DNA of 45,404 bases from Methylobacter sp. GTDB taxonomy: Bacteria; Pseudomonadota; Gammaproteobacteria; Methylococcales; Methylomonadaceae. Of the stretch, positions 1 to 7,889 are shown one piece after another. The stretch is from positions 1 to 45,404 of the forward strand of contig JAUXXQ010000218.1 of assembly GCA_030684815.1 (NCBI GenBank), in the 5' to 3' direction. The position numbers and the translations under genes are program-made. Numbering within the stretch: position 1 is the first letter of the stretch; each line of letters starts with the position of its first letter. The notes beneath the pieces were generated by a model. It searched no databases. It was not told the DNA's origin and worked only from the letters and a program-made list of their open reading frames with translations.

Positions 1-10
1 GAGCTGGACA

Positions 11-38
11 ATTATACAGAGCCAATTCAAGTTGTCAA
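11..38 (-). promoter_or_regulatory. Leftward sigma70 promoter A
   Basis: Read on the minus strand, a perfect TTGACA -35 (33-38) and a perfect TATAAT -10 (11-16) are separated by 16 bp. The transcript would leave the window on the left, so its gene is not visible. Upstream of the -35, plus-strand positions 35-50 form an imperfect inverted repeat (GTCAACA / TGTTAAC) that recurs at promoter B. Consensus match is seen directly; activity is inferred. Confidence 0.75.
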
Positions 39-107
39 CATCATGTTAACTTTATTTTTTCATCCCAGACTTCGAAGTCATATTACCAAACCCCGAAGAA
101 GTCGACC

Positions 108-135
108 ATTATAACCTAGCCAACTAACTTGTCAA
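108..135 (-). promoter_or_regulatory. Leftward sigma70 promoter B
   Basis: Minus-strand TTGACA (130-135) and TATAAT (108-113) with the same 16 bp spacer as promoter A, 97 bp upstream of it. The flanking sequence, including GTTAACA and the motif before the -35, is largely repeated between A and B, so the promoter unit looks duplicated. Confidence 0.75.
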
Positions 136-201
136 CATCAGTGTTAACTTTTTCATCCTTGCCAAAACCCTGTTTACGACCGAAGCCCTGAACAGCTGGC
201 C

Positions 202-229
202 ATTATACAATTTATCAGAAATGCGTCAA
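202..229 (-). promoter_or_regulatory. Leftward sigma70 promoter C
   Basis: Minus-strand TTGACG (224-229) and TATAAT (202-207), spacer again 16 bp. It is followed by a G+C-rich discriminator (GGCCAGC), the type often seen at growth-rate-controlled promoters. It lies just past the stop codon of the batB-like gene and is the most upstream of the three tandem promoters. Confidence 0.7.
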
Positions 230-245
230 GCGGTTATTTTCAATT

Positions 246-2024
246 CTACCAAGCCTCAGAATTGCCCTCTGTTTGACGGCCACGCTGACCGTATTGATAT
301 TTGAATTTACGCTTTAACAAGCCGGCCGGATCGTCGGGGATTCTTTTTAGCCATTGTTCATTGGCTTGCTGTTGTTCAGTCGACAGTTCTGGGGACTTAG
401 GCACCGGTTCTTTGTCGGCATTATTAGACTGTTCCGCTTGCGCTGGCTGTTGCTCGGCTTCAGGCTGTTTTTCTTCAGTTTTATCTTGCGGTTGATTTTG
501 TTCGGACGGGGCTTGTTCTGAAGGCTTTTGCTCCGGTTTTTGTTCGGGCTTGTCTTCGTTTTTATCTTGCTCCTGTTGTTCCGGCTTTTCCCCTTGTTCG
601 CCCTCGTTATTTTGCTGGGAATCATCTTTGGATTGCTGTTGTTCGTCCTTTTTTTGCTGCTGTTGTTTTTCCAACGCTTTTTCTACGACGTCCTTATTAT
701 GTTTGGCATCGCTATTGTCAGGATTGATTGTCAACGCCTGTTCATAGGCTTTAATAGCCTGTTCCAGCTGACCCGCTTGCGCCAATGCGTTGCCCTGATT
801 ATAAGCGCTACTCGCTGACTTGCTGCTTTTCAGAGTTTCCAGCGCTTTGTCATACTCACCCGCCTTATAGTGCGCCGCTGCTTTCCAATCCGCTTGCCCA
901 AATAATTCTGCCGCTTTAGCAAAATCTTGTTGTTTATAAGCCTGTTGCGCTTGTTGATCTTTAGTCTGCCATAAATCCTGCCAACCTAGAGCGTAGCTAT
1001 TTTTCGGCAGCGGTAGCATTACTAATAGCGCAAAACATAACAAACCTTTTCTAAACATTAACGCAGCCAACGGCAAAACGGACAATAACAACCAAACACC
1101 TTTGTCCGCCCACTGATCTAATAGTAGGTTATCGTTTTGCTTACCTTGTTGTTGCGCTGGCTCATTTATAATGGCAAGTAACTGCTGAATATCGGTGTCG
1201 TTAGCTGTAATTGTTTGGTAAACGCCCCGCCCTACCTGTGCCAATCGCTTTAAGTCGTAGGAATTTAATTTAGCTATCACAATAGTGCCCTGCTGATCTT
1301 TGAGGAAACCGCCTTCTGGCAACGCTATCGGCGCACCGTCATCACTGCCGACACCCAATATTGATAACGAATACGTGTCCAGTGCTTTCACGGCGGTCAA
1401 GGTTTTATCCGCATCAACCTCATCGGTAACCAATAGAATATGGCCGCGCTGCAACCCCGCCTGTTTAAATAGCTCAACAGCCTTATCCAAAGCCAACACC
1501 GCATTACTGCCCTGGCTGGGCATAATATCGGTGTTTAAGGCCGACAACTGGCTAGCAATGGTTTCGGTATCATCGGTCAACGGGGTGACCGTAAAGGCGT
1601 CACCGGCATACACCAACAACGCGGTCTGGCCGTCTTTGCGCTGTTTTAGTATGTCAGCAATTTTGTAACGCGCCATCATCAAACGGCTCGGTTTAATATC
1701 GGCTGCATCCATCGAGCGGGATAAATCCAGCACAATCACCAGCGCCGACGCATTTCTAAACACCGGTGAAGGCAGCCGTTCCCACGTTGGCCCGGCCAAA
1801 GCAATAATTACCAGCAATGCAGCAATTGCCCCGGTTGTTATCAGCCAGCGGCTTTGCTTAACCGGCTTATCCTGCAACAGATACGGTAACAACTCGGCAT
1901 CGCACACCGCCGACCAATTGCCTTGCGCCAATTTATTTCTGAGCATTAACGCCAAAATCACCACATACGGCAAAACCGCCAACAACCAATACGGCCTGAT
2001 AAAATGAAAATCCGCCAAATTCAT
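246..2024 (-). CDS. BatB/BatC-like von Willebrand and TPR membrane protein
   Basis: A 592-residue membrane protein. Two N-terminal hydrophobic segments (about 12-28 and 61-78) precede a von Willebrand A domain (about 95-290) with the metal-binding D-x-S-x-S motif at D100, S102 and S104. Another membrane segment follows (about 310-340), then TPR repeats (about 365-445) and a long Gln/Glu/Lys/Pro-rich tail. This is a BatB domain fused to a BatC-like TPR part. In Bacteroides aerotolerance operons such proteins accompany a MoxR ATPase, as here; the real substrate is unknown. The start at 2024 was chosen because ATGA overlaps the stop of the batA-like gene; a longer reading into that gene is possible but begins with non-conserved residues. 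It is the last gene of the five-gene leftward operon. Confidence 0.88.
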   Translation of the reverse strand: MNLADFHFIRPYWLLAVLPYVVILALMLRNKLAQGNWSAVCDAELLPYLLQDKPVKQSRWLITTGAIAALLVIIALAGPTWERLPSPVFRNASALVIVLDLSRSMDAADIKPSRLMMARYKIADILKQRKDGQTALLVYAGDAFTVTPLTDDTETIASQLSALNTDIMPSQGSNAVLALDKAVELFKQAGLQRGHILLVTDEVDADKTLTAVKALDTYSLSILGVGSDDGAPIALPEGGFLKDQQGTIVIAKLNSYDLKRLAQVGRGVYQTITANDTDIQQLLAIINEPAQQQGKQNDNLLLDQWADKGVWLLLSVLPLAALMFRKGLLCFALLVMLPLPKNSYALGWQDLWQTKDQQAQQAYKQQDFAKAAELFGQADWKAAAHYKAGEYDKALETLKSSKSASSAYNQGNALAQAGQLEQAIKAYEQALTINPDNSDAKHNKDVVEKALEKQQQQKKDEQQQSKDDSQQNNEGEQGEKPEQQEQDKNEDKPEQKPEQKPSEQAPSEQNQPQDKTEEKQPEAEQQPAQAEQSNNADKEPVPKSPELSTEQQQANEQWLKRIPDDPAGLLKRKFKYQYGQRGRQTEGNSEAW

Positions 2025-3001
2025 GATAAGCGTACCCTGGACACAGCAATAACCGCCGCCAGCGCCAAAGCCAGCGATAACGGCCAATAATACAATTCAC
2101 TGCGCGGCCTAAAATATTGTTTGTCTTTTTCCACCGGTTCCAGTTCGTCCAAGCGCATATAAATGTTATTCAGTTCGTCGGTATTTCGGGCACGGTAATA
2201 ATGGCCGCCAGTACTTTCGGCAATCTTGATTAAAGTTTTTTCATCCAAATCCAAAGACGGGTTAATCTTACGGTTGCCGAAAAAACTGCGCACGATCATT
2301 TCATCGGCACCGATACCGATGGTGTAAATTTTCAACTTGCTGGCGGCGGCCAATTCAGCGGCTTTTAACGGCGACACTTCACCGGCGGTATTGGCGCCAT
2401 CAGTCATCAACACCAAAACCCGGCTATTGGCCTGTTCATTTTTAAGCCGCTTAACCGCCAACCCAATAGCATCGCCTATTGCAGTATTGTCACCGGCAAG
2501 ACCGATCACCGCTTCATTTAATAAGGTCATCACCGTTTTTCGGTCGAAGGTTAGCGGCGTCTGCAAATACGCCTGCGTGCCGAATAAAATCAAGCCTATC
2601 CTGTCACCAACCCGGCGATTGATAAAATCGGCGGCAACCATTTTGGCCGCCGTCAACCGGTCAACCGGGCTTTTGTTAATGAAAAAATCCCGCTCTTCCA
2701 TGCTGCCGGACAAATCCACCGCTAACATTAAATCGCGCCCGCTAACCGCTTGCTCTATCGGTTCACCCAACCATTGCGGGCGGGCGCAAGCGATCACCAA
2801 CAGCAACCAGGCTAGCGCCGCCAGCCATAACGGCCAAGATTGCGCTTTCGCAACTGCCCTCGTTTCAACAACGGAAAAATCTTCCAAAAACGGAACTTTT
2901 AATGCCGCCTGCTCTATCGGCGTACTCGCAGGCAACAGCCAGCGTATTAATAAAGGTAAAGGCAATGCCGCCAACAACCACAGCCATTCAAAATGAATCA
3001 T
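2021..3001 (-). CDS. BatA-like von Willebrand A domain membrane protein
   Basis: A 326-residue protein with an N-terminal hydrophobic pair (about 5-23 and 57-72), a von Willebrand A domain from about residue 90 to 280 with an intact MIDAS start at D96, S98 and S100, and a C-terminal membrane segment (about 305-324). This is the layout of BatA proteins, whose A domain faces the periplasm. It overlaps the upstream DUF4381 gene and the downstream batB-like gene by 4 bp each, so translation is probably coupled. Together with the MoxR ATPase and DUF58 protein it probably forms a chaperone-like or stress-related envelope complex; this is inferred from family context. Confidence 0.9.
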   Translation of the reverse strand: MIHFEWLWLLAALPLPLLIRWLLPASTPIEQAALKVPFLEDFSVVETRAVAKAQSWPLWLAALAWLLLVIACARPQWLGEPIEQAVSGRDLMLAVDLSGSMEERDFFINKSPVDRLTAAKMVAADFINRRVGDRIGLILFGTQAYLQTPLTFDRKTVMTLLNEAVIGLAGDNTAIGDAIGLAVKRLKNEQANSRVLVLMTDGANTAGEVSPLKAAELAAASKLKIYTIGIGADEMIVRSFFGNRKINPSLDLDEKTLIKIAESTGGHYYRARNTDELNNIYMRLDELEPVEKDKQYFRPRSELYYWPLSLALALAAVIAVSRVRLS

Positions 3002-3468
3002 GTTGTTACCTGCGCTTTAAGCCAATCTGAGCATAAAGTTATCAATTGGGCTATTTCCAAATCGGTCGGCGGGATTTTTCGATAGGGCGCATCAGCCAGC
3101 AATTGACCCATGCCGTCACTGAACGGCGCGCCTGTTACCGAACTATCGAGAAACGCCAGCCATTGCCGCCCGGTCAAACCGGCGGCTGTTGCCCGTGGCG
3201 ATACACTAATTGCCACCCGCCTGAGCAGCGTTGACAACTCGGTTAATTTTTGCAAATTATCCAGCGTGCTATTTTGTTTGATTTGTGCCAATAGTTTAGT
3301 GGCGGTTTTAAGTGCGGTTTTTCGGGTCAGCCTTTTATAAAGCCAAACCAATAAAACAATCAGCGACGGAACAGCCATCGCCAAAATCCACCAGCCGATA
3401 GCAGGCGGCCACCAGCCGATGGCTTCGGGCAAATGAATATCTTTTAAATCAAGAGGAGTTGGCTTCAT
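2998..3468 (-). CDS. DUF4381 domain membrane protein
   Basis: A 156-residue protein with one membrane segment (about 24-42) after a short Trp- and Pro-rich N-terminus, then a soluble helical domain. DUF4381 proteins are regularly encoded between the DUF58 and VWA genes of MoxR operons, which is the position seen here. The start directly abuts the DUF58 stop, and the end overlaps the batA-like start by 4 bp. Its biochemical role is unknown; anchoring or assembling the VWA proteins is a reasonable guess only. Confidence 0.85.
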   Translation of the reverse strand: MKPTPLDLKDIHLPEAIGWWPPAIGWWILAMAVPSLIVLLVWLYKRLTRKTALKTATKLLAQIKQNSTLDNLQKLTELSTLLRRVAISVSPRATAAGLTGRQWLAFLDSSVTGAPFSDGMGQLLADAPYRKIPPTDLEIAQLITLCSDWLKAQVTT

Positions 3469-4371
3469 TTATCTTAATCGCTGTATCGGATCATCGGTGG
3501 TGCTGCATTGAATCAGCGCCAATCCCATTTTTTTAGCCAATCGCTCAAGCTGAAGCTGACGCCCGGCAAAATGCTGTTGATAACTTAACAGTCGCTGCCG
3601 GTCGCCGGTATCGATCAGCACATCGCGCACATCGTCGGTAAAACGATAGCGGCCTTGTTCCGGCAATTGGCTTTCTAATGCATCGTAAACAAAAATCAGC
3701 ACCACCTCGCAATGCCGCGACAGCTTGGCTAAATGGTTTTCAACCTGCTCATTAATACCGCGAAAATCACTGATAATATAAACCAGACTGCCGGGGCGGG
3801 CGTGCTGCATTAACCTTGCCAACACTTGTTCCAGACTCATCGCCGCCAAACCTGTTTGCTTGCCATCAACCGACTCGCTCAGCGCATTTAAAAACCGCAA
3901 CACCGCATGTTTACCGTTTTGCGGTTTTAATTCGCGACACTCGCTAGCAGTAAATAATTGCCCGCCAATTCTGTCGCCATGATGCTGCGCCGCCCACGCC
4001 AACAAAGCCGCCAATTTAGCCGCCAACACCGATTTAAAAACGCCGCGCGTGGCAAAATGCATGGCCTGACGGTTATCAACAGAAATGAATACCGGCCGTT
4101 CGCGTTCCTCGCGAAATAGCTTGGTATGCGGTTTTCCAGTGCGCGCCGTAACCCGCCAATCGATGCTGCGGATGTCATCGCCGGGTTGGTACATCCTGGC
4201 TTCTTCAAATTCCATGCCGCGCCCTTTAAAGCGCGACACATAACCGCCACTTTGTCCGGCACGAATGGCGGCGTGTTTCAAATTCAAAGCCGCCGCAGGT
4301 CTGGCCAAATCAATCAGCGTCTTTAACGACGCAGCAATCCGTTCGCTGGTATTTACTTTTGGCGGCATCAA
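3469..4371 (-). CDS. DUF58 domain protein
   Basis: A 300-residue soluble protein. The DUF58 core is recognisable around residues 65-98 as a D-I-R-x-I-D-W-R stretch followed by a conserved Phe-Arg-Glu-Glu, and the C-terminal half has a degenerate von Willebrand-like fold. DUF58 proteins are standard partners of MoxR ATPases. The first codons overlap the upstream moxR-like gene by 4 bp and the DUF4381 gene follows without a gap, so it belongs to one transcription unit. Function is inferred from association only. Confidence 0.9.
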   Translation of the reverse strand: MMPPKVNTSERIAASLKTLIDLARPAAALNLKHAAIRAGQSGGYVSRFKGRGMEFEEARMYQPGDDIRSIDWRVTARTGKPHTKLFREERERPVFISVDNRQAMHFATRGVFKSVLAAKLAALLAWAAQHHGDRIGGQLFTASECRELKPQNGKHAVLRFLNALSESVDGKQTGLAAMSLEQVLARLMQHARPGSLVYIISDFRGINEQVENHLAKLSRHCEVVLIFVYDALESQLPEQGRYRFTDDVRDVLIDTGDRQRLLSYQQHFAGRQLQLERLAKKMGLALIQCSTTDDPIQRLR

Positions 4372-5360
4372 GGGACGGCAACCCGGGCAATCAATTCCTT
4401 AATAAAATCATCGGTAGTCATACCTTCCGCCTCGGCTTCGTAAGACAAAATCAAACGATGGCGCAACACATCAAAAGCCATATCCTGAATATCTTCAGGG
4501 CTGACAAAATCGCGTTGCGCTAACCAGGCTTTGGCTCTGGAACAGCGATCAAGCGCAATGCTGGCTCTAGGACTCGCGCCGTATTGCAGCCAGGCTGCCA
4601 AATCTTGTCCATAAACGCCGGGATTACGGGTCGCCAAAATCAATTGCAGCAAATAATTTTCCAGGCTTTCCGCCATGTGCAAATCCAGCACCTCATTGCG
4701 CGCCGCGAACAAGGTTTTTTGGTCAATTGCTTGAAATTGCTCGCTCTTTTTTACCGAACCCAAACGCGCTTCGCTACGCGCCAAATGCAAAATACTTTTT
4801 TCATGCTCCGCTTTCGGATAATCAATTTTTACATGCAATAAAAACCTATCCAGCTGCGCTTCCGGCAACGGATAAGTGCCTTCCTGCTCGATAGGATTTT
4901 GCGTCGCCATCACCATAAACAATTGCGGCAGCGGATAAGTCGCCTGACCAACCGTGATTTGCCGCTCCGCCATCGCTTCTAACAAAGCCGCCTGCACTTT
5001 CGCCGGTGAACGGTTAATTTCATCCGCCAAAATCAGATTATGGAACAACGGCCCTTTTTGAAACTCGAACGTACCTTGCTGGGGACGGTAAATTTCGGTG
5101 CCGGTTAAATCTGCCGGCAACAAATCCGGCGTGAACTGCACCCGGTGAAAGTCGCCTTGTATGCCTTTGCTCAATACATTAATGGCGCGGGTTTTAGCCA
5201 GACCCGGCGCGCCTTCAACCAGAATATGGCCATCCGCCAACAGACCGATCAGCATCCGCTCGATCAGCACATCCTGACCGATAATTTCTTGATTAATATA
5301 ATTTTTCAGCCTTATTAACTCAGGTTGAACGGTGTTTTTGTCGGCGTTTTTTTCTAACAT
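4368..5360 (-). CDS. MoxR family AAA+ ATPase
   Basis: A 330-residue MoxR-type ATPase, probably a chaperone that acts on the VWA-domain proteins encoded downstream. The Walker A motif G-A-P-G-L-A-K-T is at residues 50-57, Walker B with D-E-I-N-R about 110-116, and the sensor and lid region fills the C-terminal third. Translation could begin upstream at 5486, but that adds 42 Cys- and Arg-rich residues that do not look like the family, so the ATG at 5360 is preferred. It is the first gene of the leftward operon, which starts next to a cluster of DnaA boxes. The mxa operon of methylotrophs uses a similar ATPase/DUF58/VWA set, but the MxaA, MxaK and MxaL proteins are not seen here. Confidence 0.9.
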   Translation of the reverse strand: MLEKNADKNTVQPELIRLKNYINQEIIGQDVLIERMLIGLLADGHILVEGAPGLAKTRAINVLSKGIQGDFHRVQFTPDLLPADLTGTEIYRPQQGTFEFQKGPLFHNLILADEINRSPAKVQAALLEAMAERQITVGQATYPLPQLFMVMATQNPIEQEGTYPLPEAQLDRFLLHVKIDYPKAEHEKSILHLARSEARLGSVKKSEQFQAIDQKTLFAARNEVLDLHMAESLENYLLQLILATRNPGVYGQDLAAWLQYGASPRASIALDRCSRAKAWLAQRDFVSPEDIQDMAFDVLRHRLILSYEAEAEGMTTDDFIKELIARVAVP

Positions 5361-5538
5361 GGCGGTTCTAAAAATGATGTTGTTTAAGTGTAATTCAAGG
5401 CAGCAAAGCCTGAGATGTCGATAGATATATTGCCGGTAGGTCTTTTTTTCAACAGAAGCCGCCCATTTTATACAGTTATCGCCCAAGGCAACATAGCGTA
5501 AAGCTGTTAAAAAAGCCTGATTAAGTTGTGGACGCTGC

Positions 5539-5659
5539 TGTGGATAACATTTCGAATCAAGTTATCCACAACCTGCACACAGGATGGGGATAACTTTAAA
5601 CCCATAGAACAACACAAAATAACCTATTGATTTAATAATTAAAAAAAGCCTTATCCACA
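5539..5659. promoter_or_regulatory. Cluster of DnaA boxes
   Basis: Three perfect TTATCCACA boxes lie within 121 bp: 5539-5547 (minus), 5562-5570 (plus) and 5651-5659 (plus). A one-mismatch box is at 5585-5593 (minus). The DNA from 5594 to about 5790 is extremely A+T rich with long T and A runs. This is what a replication origin with an unwinding element looks like, but it could also be a DnaA titration or regulatory site for the flanking genes. No dnaA, dnaN or rpmH is nearby. Confidence 0.7.
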
Positions 5660-5841
5660 GAATTATACCGAGCTAATAATAACAATAGTTTTTTAAATTT
5701 TTTTATTTTATTACTACTATTCAAAGGAAATTAAAATTTGCCGATCATATATAATTGCATATAAATCAAAAAGATATATTAAACAGATGCCAGGGCACGG
5801 ATGTAATTCCTCTCTCTTTTACATTAAAAGGACCCAAGCCC

Positions 5842-5889
5842 ATGAAAAAAACAGTTAAAATAAAAATTCGCGCTTCCCGTCCCTCTTAA
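5842..5889 (+). CDS. Possible 15-residue basic micro-ORF
   Basis: ATG at 5842 opens a 15-codon frame rich in Lys and Arg, ending with TAA at 5889. An AAAAGGA ribosome-binding-like sequence lies at 5826-5832, about 9 bp before the start. It precedes the potassium channel gene, which itself has no clear ribosome-binding site. It could be a leader peptide or a chance frame; no family was recognised. Confidence 0.25.
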   Translation: MKKTVKIKIRASRPS

Positions 5890-5912
5890 AACACTCACCT
5901 TTAGACTTCATA

Positions 5913-6779
5913 GTGAAATTAATTGACATGCAAAAGCGCATAGAAACGGTACGGCATCACTTGTATCAAATTATTTATCAGGCCAACACCCCGGCGGGGC
6001 GCGGGTTTGATATTTTTCTGATTATGGCTATTTTAACGAGCGTTTTAATTATCGTGCTCGATAGCGTAGCCACTATCACCAAGCAATACGGAGGATTGCT
6101 TAATACTGCAGAATGGTTTTTTACTGTATTTTTTACTTTAGAATACCTGTTGCGCATTTTCTGCATACATCGCCCCCTTAAATACATTTTCAGTTTCTAC
6201 GGTATTATCGACTTATTGGCTATAGTTCCAGCCTATATCAGCTTTTTTATCCCCGGTTTTCATGCTTTTCTAGTCATCCGTATCCTCAGGGTTTTACGGA
6301 TATTCCGAATCCTGAAGCTGGTGCAATTTATCAACCAATCCAACCTGCTTACTAATGCCTTGTTAGCCAGCCGTTTCAAAATCACCATTTTCCTGTTTAC
6401 CATTTCCACTTTGCTGGTGGTATTCGGCTCAACCATGTATTTAATCGAAGGCCCCGAAAATGGCTTTACCAACATACCGGTCAGCATCTATTGGTCAGTC
6501 GTTACTTTGACTACAGTGGGTTTTGGCGACATCACGCCAAAAACCGATCTAGGGCGTGCCATTTCGGCAATCGTCATGGTAACCGGCTACGCAATTATCG
6601 CCGTGCCGACCGGTATCTTTACCGCCGAATTGTCGCAAGAAATGAAAAAGCAACACGCACACGCTGACCAACGGATGTGTACAAAATGCCGGAAAATAGG
6701 CCATGAACTTGATGCTAACTATTGCCGTATTTGCGGCGAAGCACTCTTCCGTCCACTCGTGGACAACACTCCCGTTTAA
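5913..6779 (+). CDS. Voltage-gated-type potassium channel with zinc-ribbon tail
   Basis: A 288-residue six-helix ion channel of the inner membrane. An S4-like helix has arginines every third residue (R123, R126, R129, R132), and the pore carries the potassium selectivity filter T-V-G-F-G-D at 201-206 between S5 and S6. After S6 a short cytoplasmic tail has two C-x2-C pairs (C256/C259 and C271/C274), spaced like a zinc ribbon, which is unusual for KvAP/Kch-like channels. The start is either GTG at 5913 or ATG at 5928, neither with a good ribosome-binding site. A DUF2845 gene follows closely and may be cotranscribed. Confidence 0.92.
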   Translation: MKLIDMQKRIETVRHHLYQIIYQANTPAGRGFDIFLIMAILTSVLIIVLDSVATITKQYGGLLNTAEWFFTVFFTLEYLLRIFCIHRPLKYIFSFYGIIDLLAIVPAYISFFIPGFHAFLVIRILRVLRIFRILKLVQFINQSNLLTNALLASRFKITIFLFTISTLLVVFGSTMYLIEGPENGFTNIPVSIYWSVVTLTTVGFGDITPKTDLGRAISAIVMVTGYAIIAVPTGIFTAELSQEMKKQHAHADQRMCTKCRKIGHELDANYCRICGEALFRPLVDNTPV

Positions 6780-6789
6780 GGATTAGGTG

Positions 6790-7128
6790 ATGAAAAAAAC
6801 TATGCTAGCAGTCTTGATTTTAAGTTTATATCCTTTTAACAGCATCCATGCACTGAGATGCGGACGTGACCTGGTTTTGTTGGGTGATTATAAAGATGAT
6901 GTGATTGCTCGCTGTGGCGAACCGGATTCCATTGAAACGCGCACCAAAATAATGGGGAGTACGCTGCACCATCCGCATAGAACCCTTGATATACATGAGT
7001 ATGAAGAAATACAGATAGAAGAGTGGCTGTACAATTTCGGCCCATCGCGTTTGCAGCAATACCTTCGTTTTGAAAATGGCCAATTAAAAGAAATCAACAG
7101 CTTAGGGCGAGGCCGTTTAAGCCGTTAA
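6790..7128 (+). CDS. DUF2845 periplasmic protein
   Basis: A 112-residue protein with a signal peptide (about 1-20, ending at an Ala-Leu boundary). The DUF2845 hallmark follows: a short Cys-containing start (L-R-C-G), a glycine/aspartate turn and a C-G-E-P motif near residue 39. The two cysteines might pair in the periplasm. The ATG at 6790 was preferred over GTG at 6787 because AAGGA at 6778-6782 is better spaced. It lies 10 bp after the channel gene. Function of the family is unknown. Confidence 0.85.
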   Translation: MKKTMLAVLILSLYPFNSIHALRCGRDLVLLGDYKDDVIARCGEPDSIETRTKIMGSTLHHPHRTLDIHEYEEIQIEEWLYNFGPSRLQQYLRFENGQLKEINSLGRGRLSR

Positions 7129-7311
7129 GGCACTGTAGTGCGGATATGAATTAACTTAAAAATCAGCGATACTCGTAGCCTTTGCGTTTATAAGAAACCT
7201 TTTCCTCTCTGAACGATATACCTATACAGGCGATTGTCTGGATAATAACTTTCACATTATTTGCATGATTGCTGCAAATTATTTACGCATTTGCTGTTTA
7301 TAGTAGAACCC

Positions 7312-7333
7312 AAGAACGGAAACAGCCGTTCTT
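7312..7333 (+). promoter_or_regulatory. Inverted repeat in the spy-like leader
   Basis: A perfect 8 bp inverted repeat, AAGAACGG and CCGTTCTT, with a 6 bp loop lies 28 bp before the start of the Spy/CpxP-like gene. It could be an operator or a leader hairpin. No T-run follows, so a terminator is unlikely. Confidence 0.45.
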
Positions 7334-7360
7334 ATTAATCTAATAACGTGAGGATGCACC

Positions 7361-7720
7361 ATGAACAAAAAAATTATCGCAATAGCATTGGCTTTAACAC
7401 TCCCCTTAACCGTAGCCGCATTTCCCGGTGGTCAAGGGGGGCATGGCGAAGGCCGTCATGGACAAAAAATGGAACGCTTGACCAAGGAGTTAAACTTGAC
7501 GGCGGAGCAACGTACCCAGTTGGAAATCGTGTTCAAAGAACAACACGAAAAATCCAAAGCGATACAGGAAGAAACACACAACCGGATGAAGGAAGTGTTG
7601 AACGAAGATCAACTACAAAAAATGGACGCCATGAAACAGCAGCGTCATGAAAAATGGCAACAAAAACACCAAGAAAAACGTCAGGAAAAAAAGGACAAAA
7701 AAACGGTTGAGGCGCAATAA
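7361..7720 (+). CDS. Spy/CpxP-like periplasmic protein
   Basis: A 119-residue secreted protein with a signal peptide (about 1-20) followed by a Gly/His-rich stretch. The helical body carries the LTxxQ-type motif (L-T-A-E-Q, about residues 45-49), then long charged helices and a Lys/Gln-rich tail. Spy and CpxP are small periplasmic chaperones or sensors of envelope and metal stress; the His residues would fit metal contact but this is not shown. The gene is monocistronic, with AGGATG-like Shine-Dalgarno sequence before the ATG. Confidence 0.83.
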   Translation: MNKKIIAIALALTLPLTVAAFPGGQGGHGEGRHGQKMERLTKELNLTAEQRTQLEIVFKEQHEKSKAIQEETHNRMKEVLNEDQLQKMDAMKQQRHEKWQQKHQEKRQEKKDKKTVEAQ

Positions 7721-7760
7721 TAACCATTAAATCGTTTTCGTTCGCCCTTTCGTTTCCAGG

Positions 7761-7784
7761 GATCGCTCTTACGTGGGAGCGATC
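7761..7784. repeat. REP-like palindrome after the spy-like gene
   Basis: GATCGCTC (7761-7768) and GAGCGATC (7777-7784) form a perfect 8 bp inverted repeat in the gap between the converging spy-like and FapA-like genes. No T-run follows on either strand, so it looks more like a dispersed intergenic palindrome than a classical terminator. Confidence 0.45.
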
Positions 7785-7889
7785 GCCTACGTCGCGAATA
7801 AAACTATAATGAATTAATTTATATTGGGTTATTTTAGCATCGCTGCAACGCCAACCAACCTTCATTGGAAAGCTGCGATATAATCTAAA

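Larger units (their letters stand above)
5361..5912. other. Intergenic region between moxR and channel genes
   Basis: A 552 bp stretch between divergent genes. It holds the DnaA box cluster, an A+T-rich tract (5594-5790) and a 15-codon reading frame (5842-5889). The leftward promoter of the moxR operon should be here too, but I could not pick one convincing box pair amid the A+T richness. Confidence 0.7.

Noticed and set aside
2337-2996. 219-codon frame antisense to the batA-like gene
   Set aside because: Shadow of a well-supported gene, with low-quality Ser/Ala/Asn-rich translation.
4368-5360. Methanol dehydrogenase mxa operon
   Set aside because: MoxR, DUF58 and VWA genes also occur there, but MxaA, MxaK, MxaL and the dehydrogenase subunits are absent and a DUF4381-BatA-BatB set is present.
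7312-7333. Terminator before the spy-like gene
   Set aside because: The hairpin lies 28 bp before the start codon and has no T-run, so it is listed as a possible operator or leader hairpin instead.
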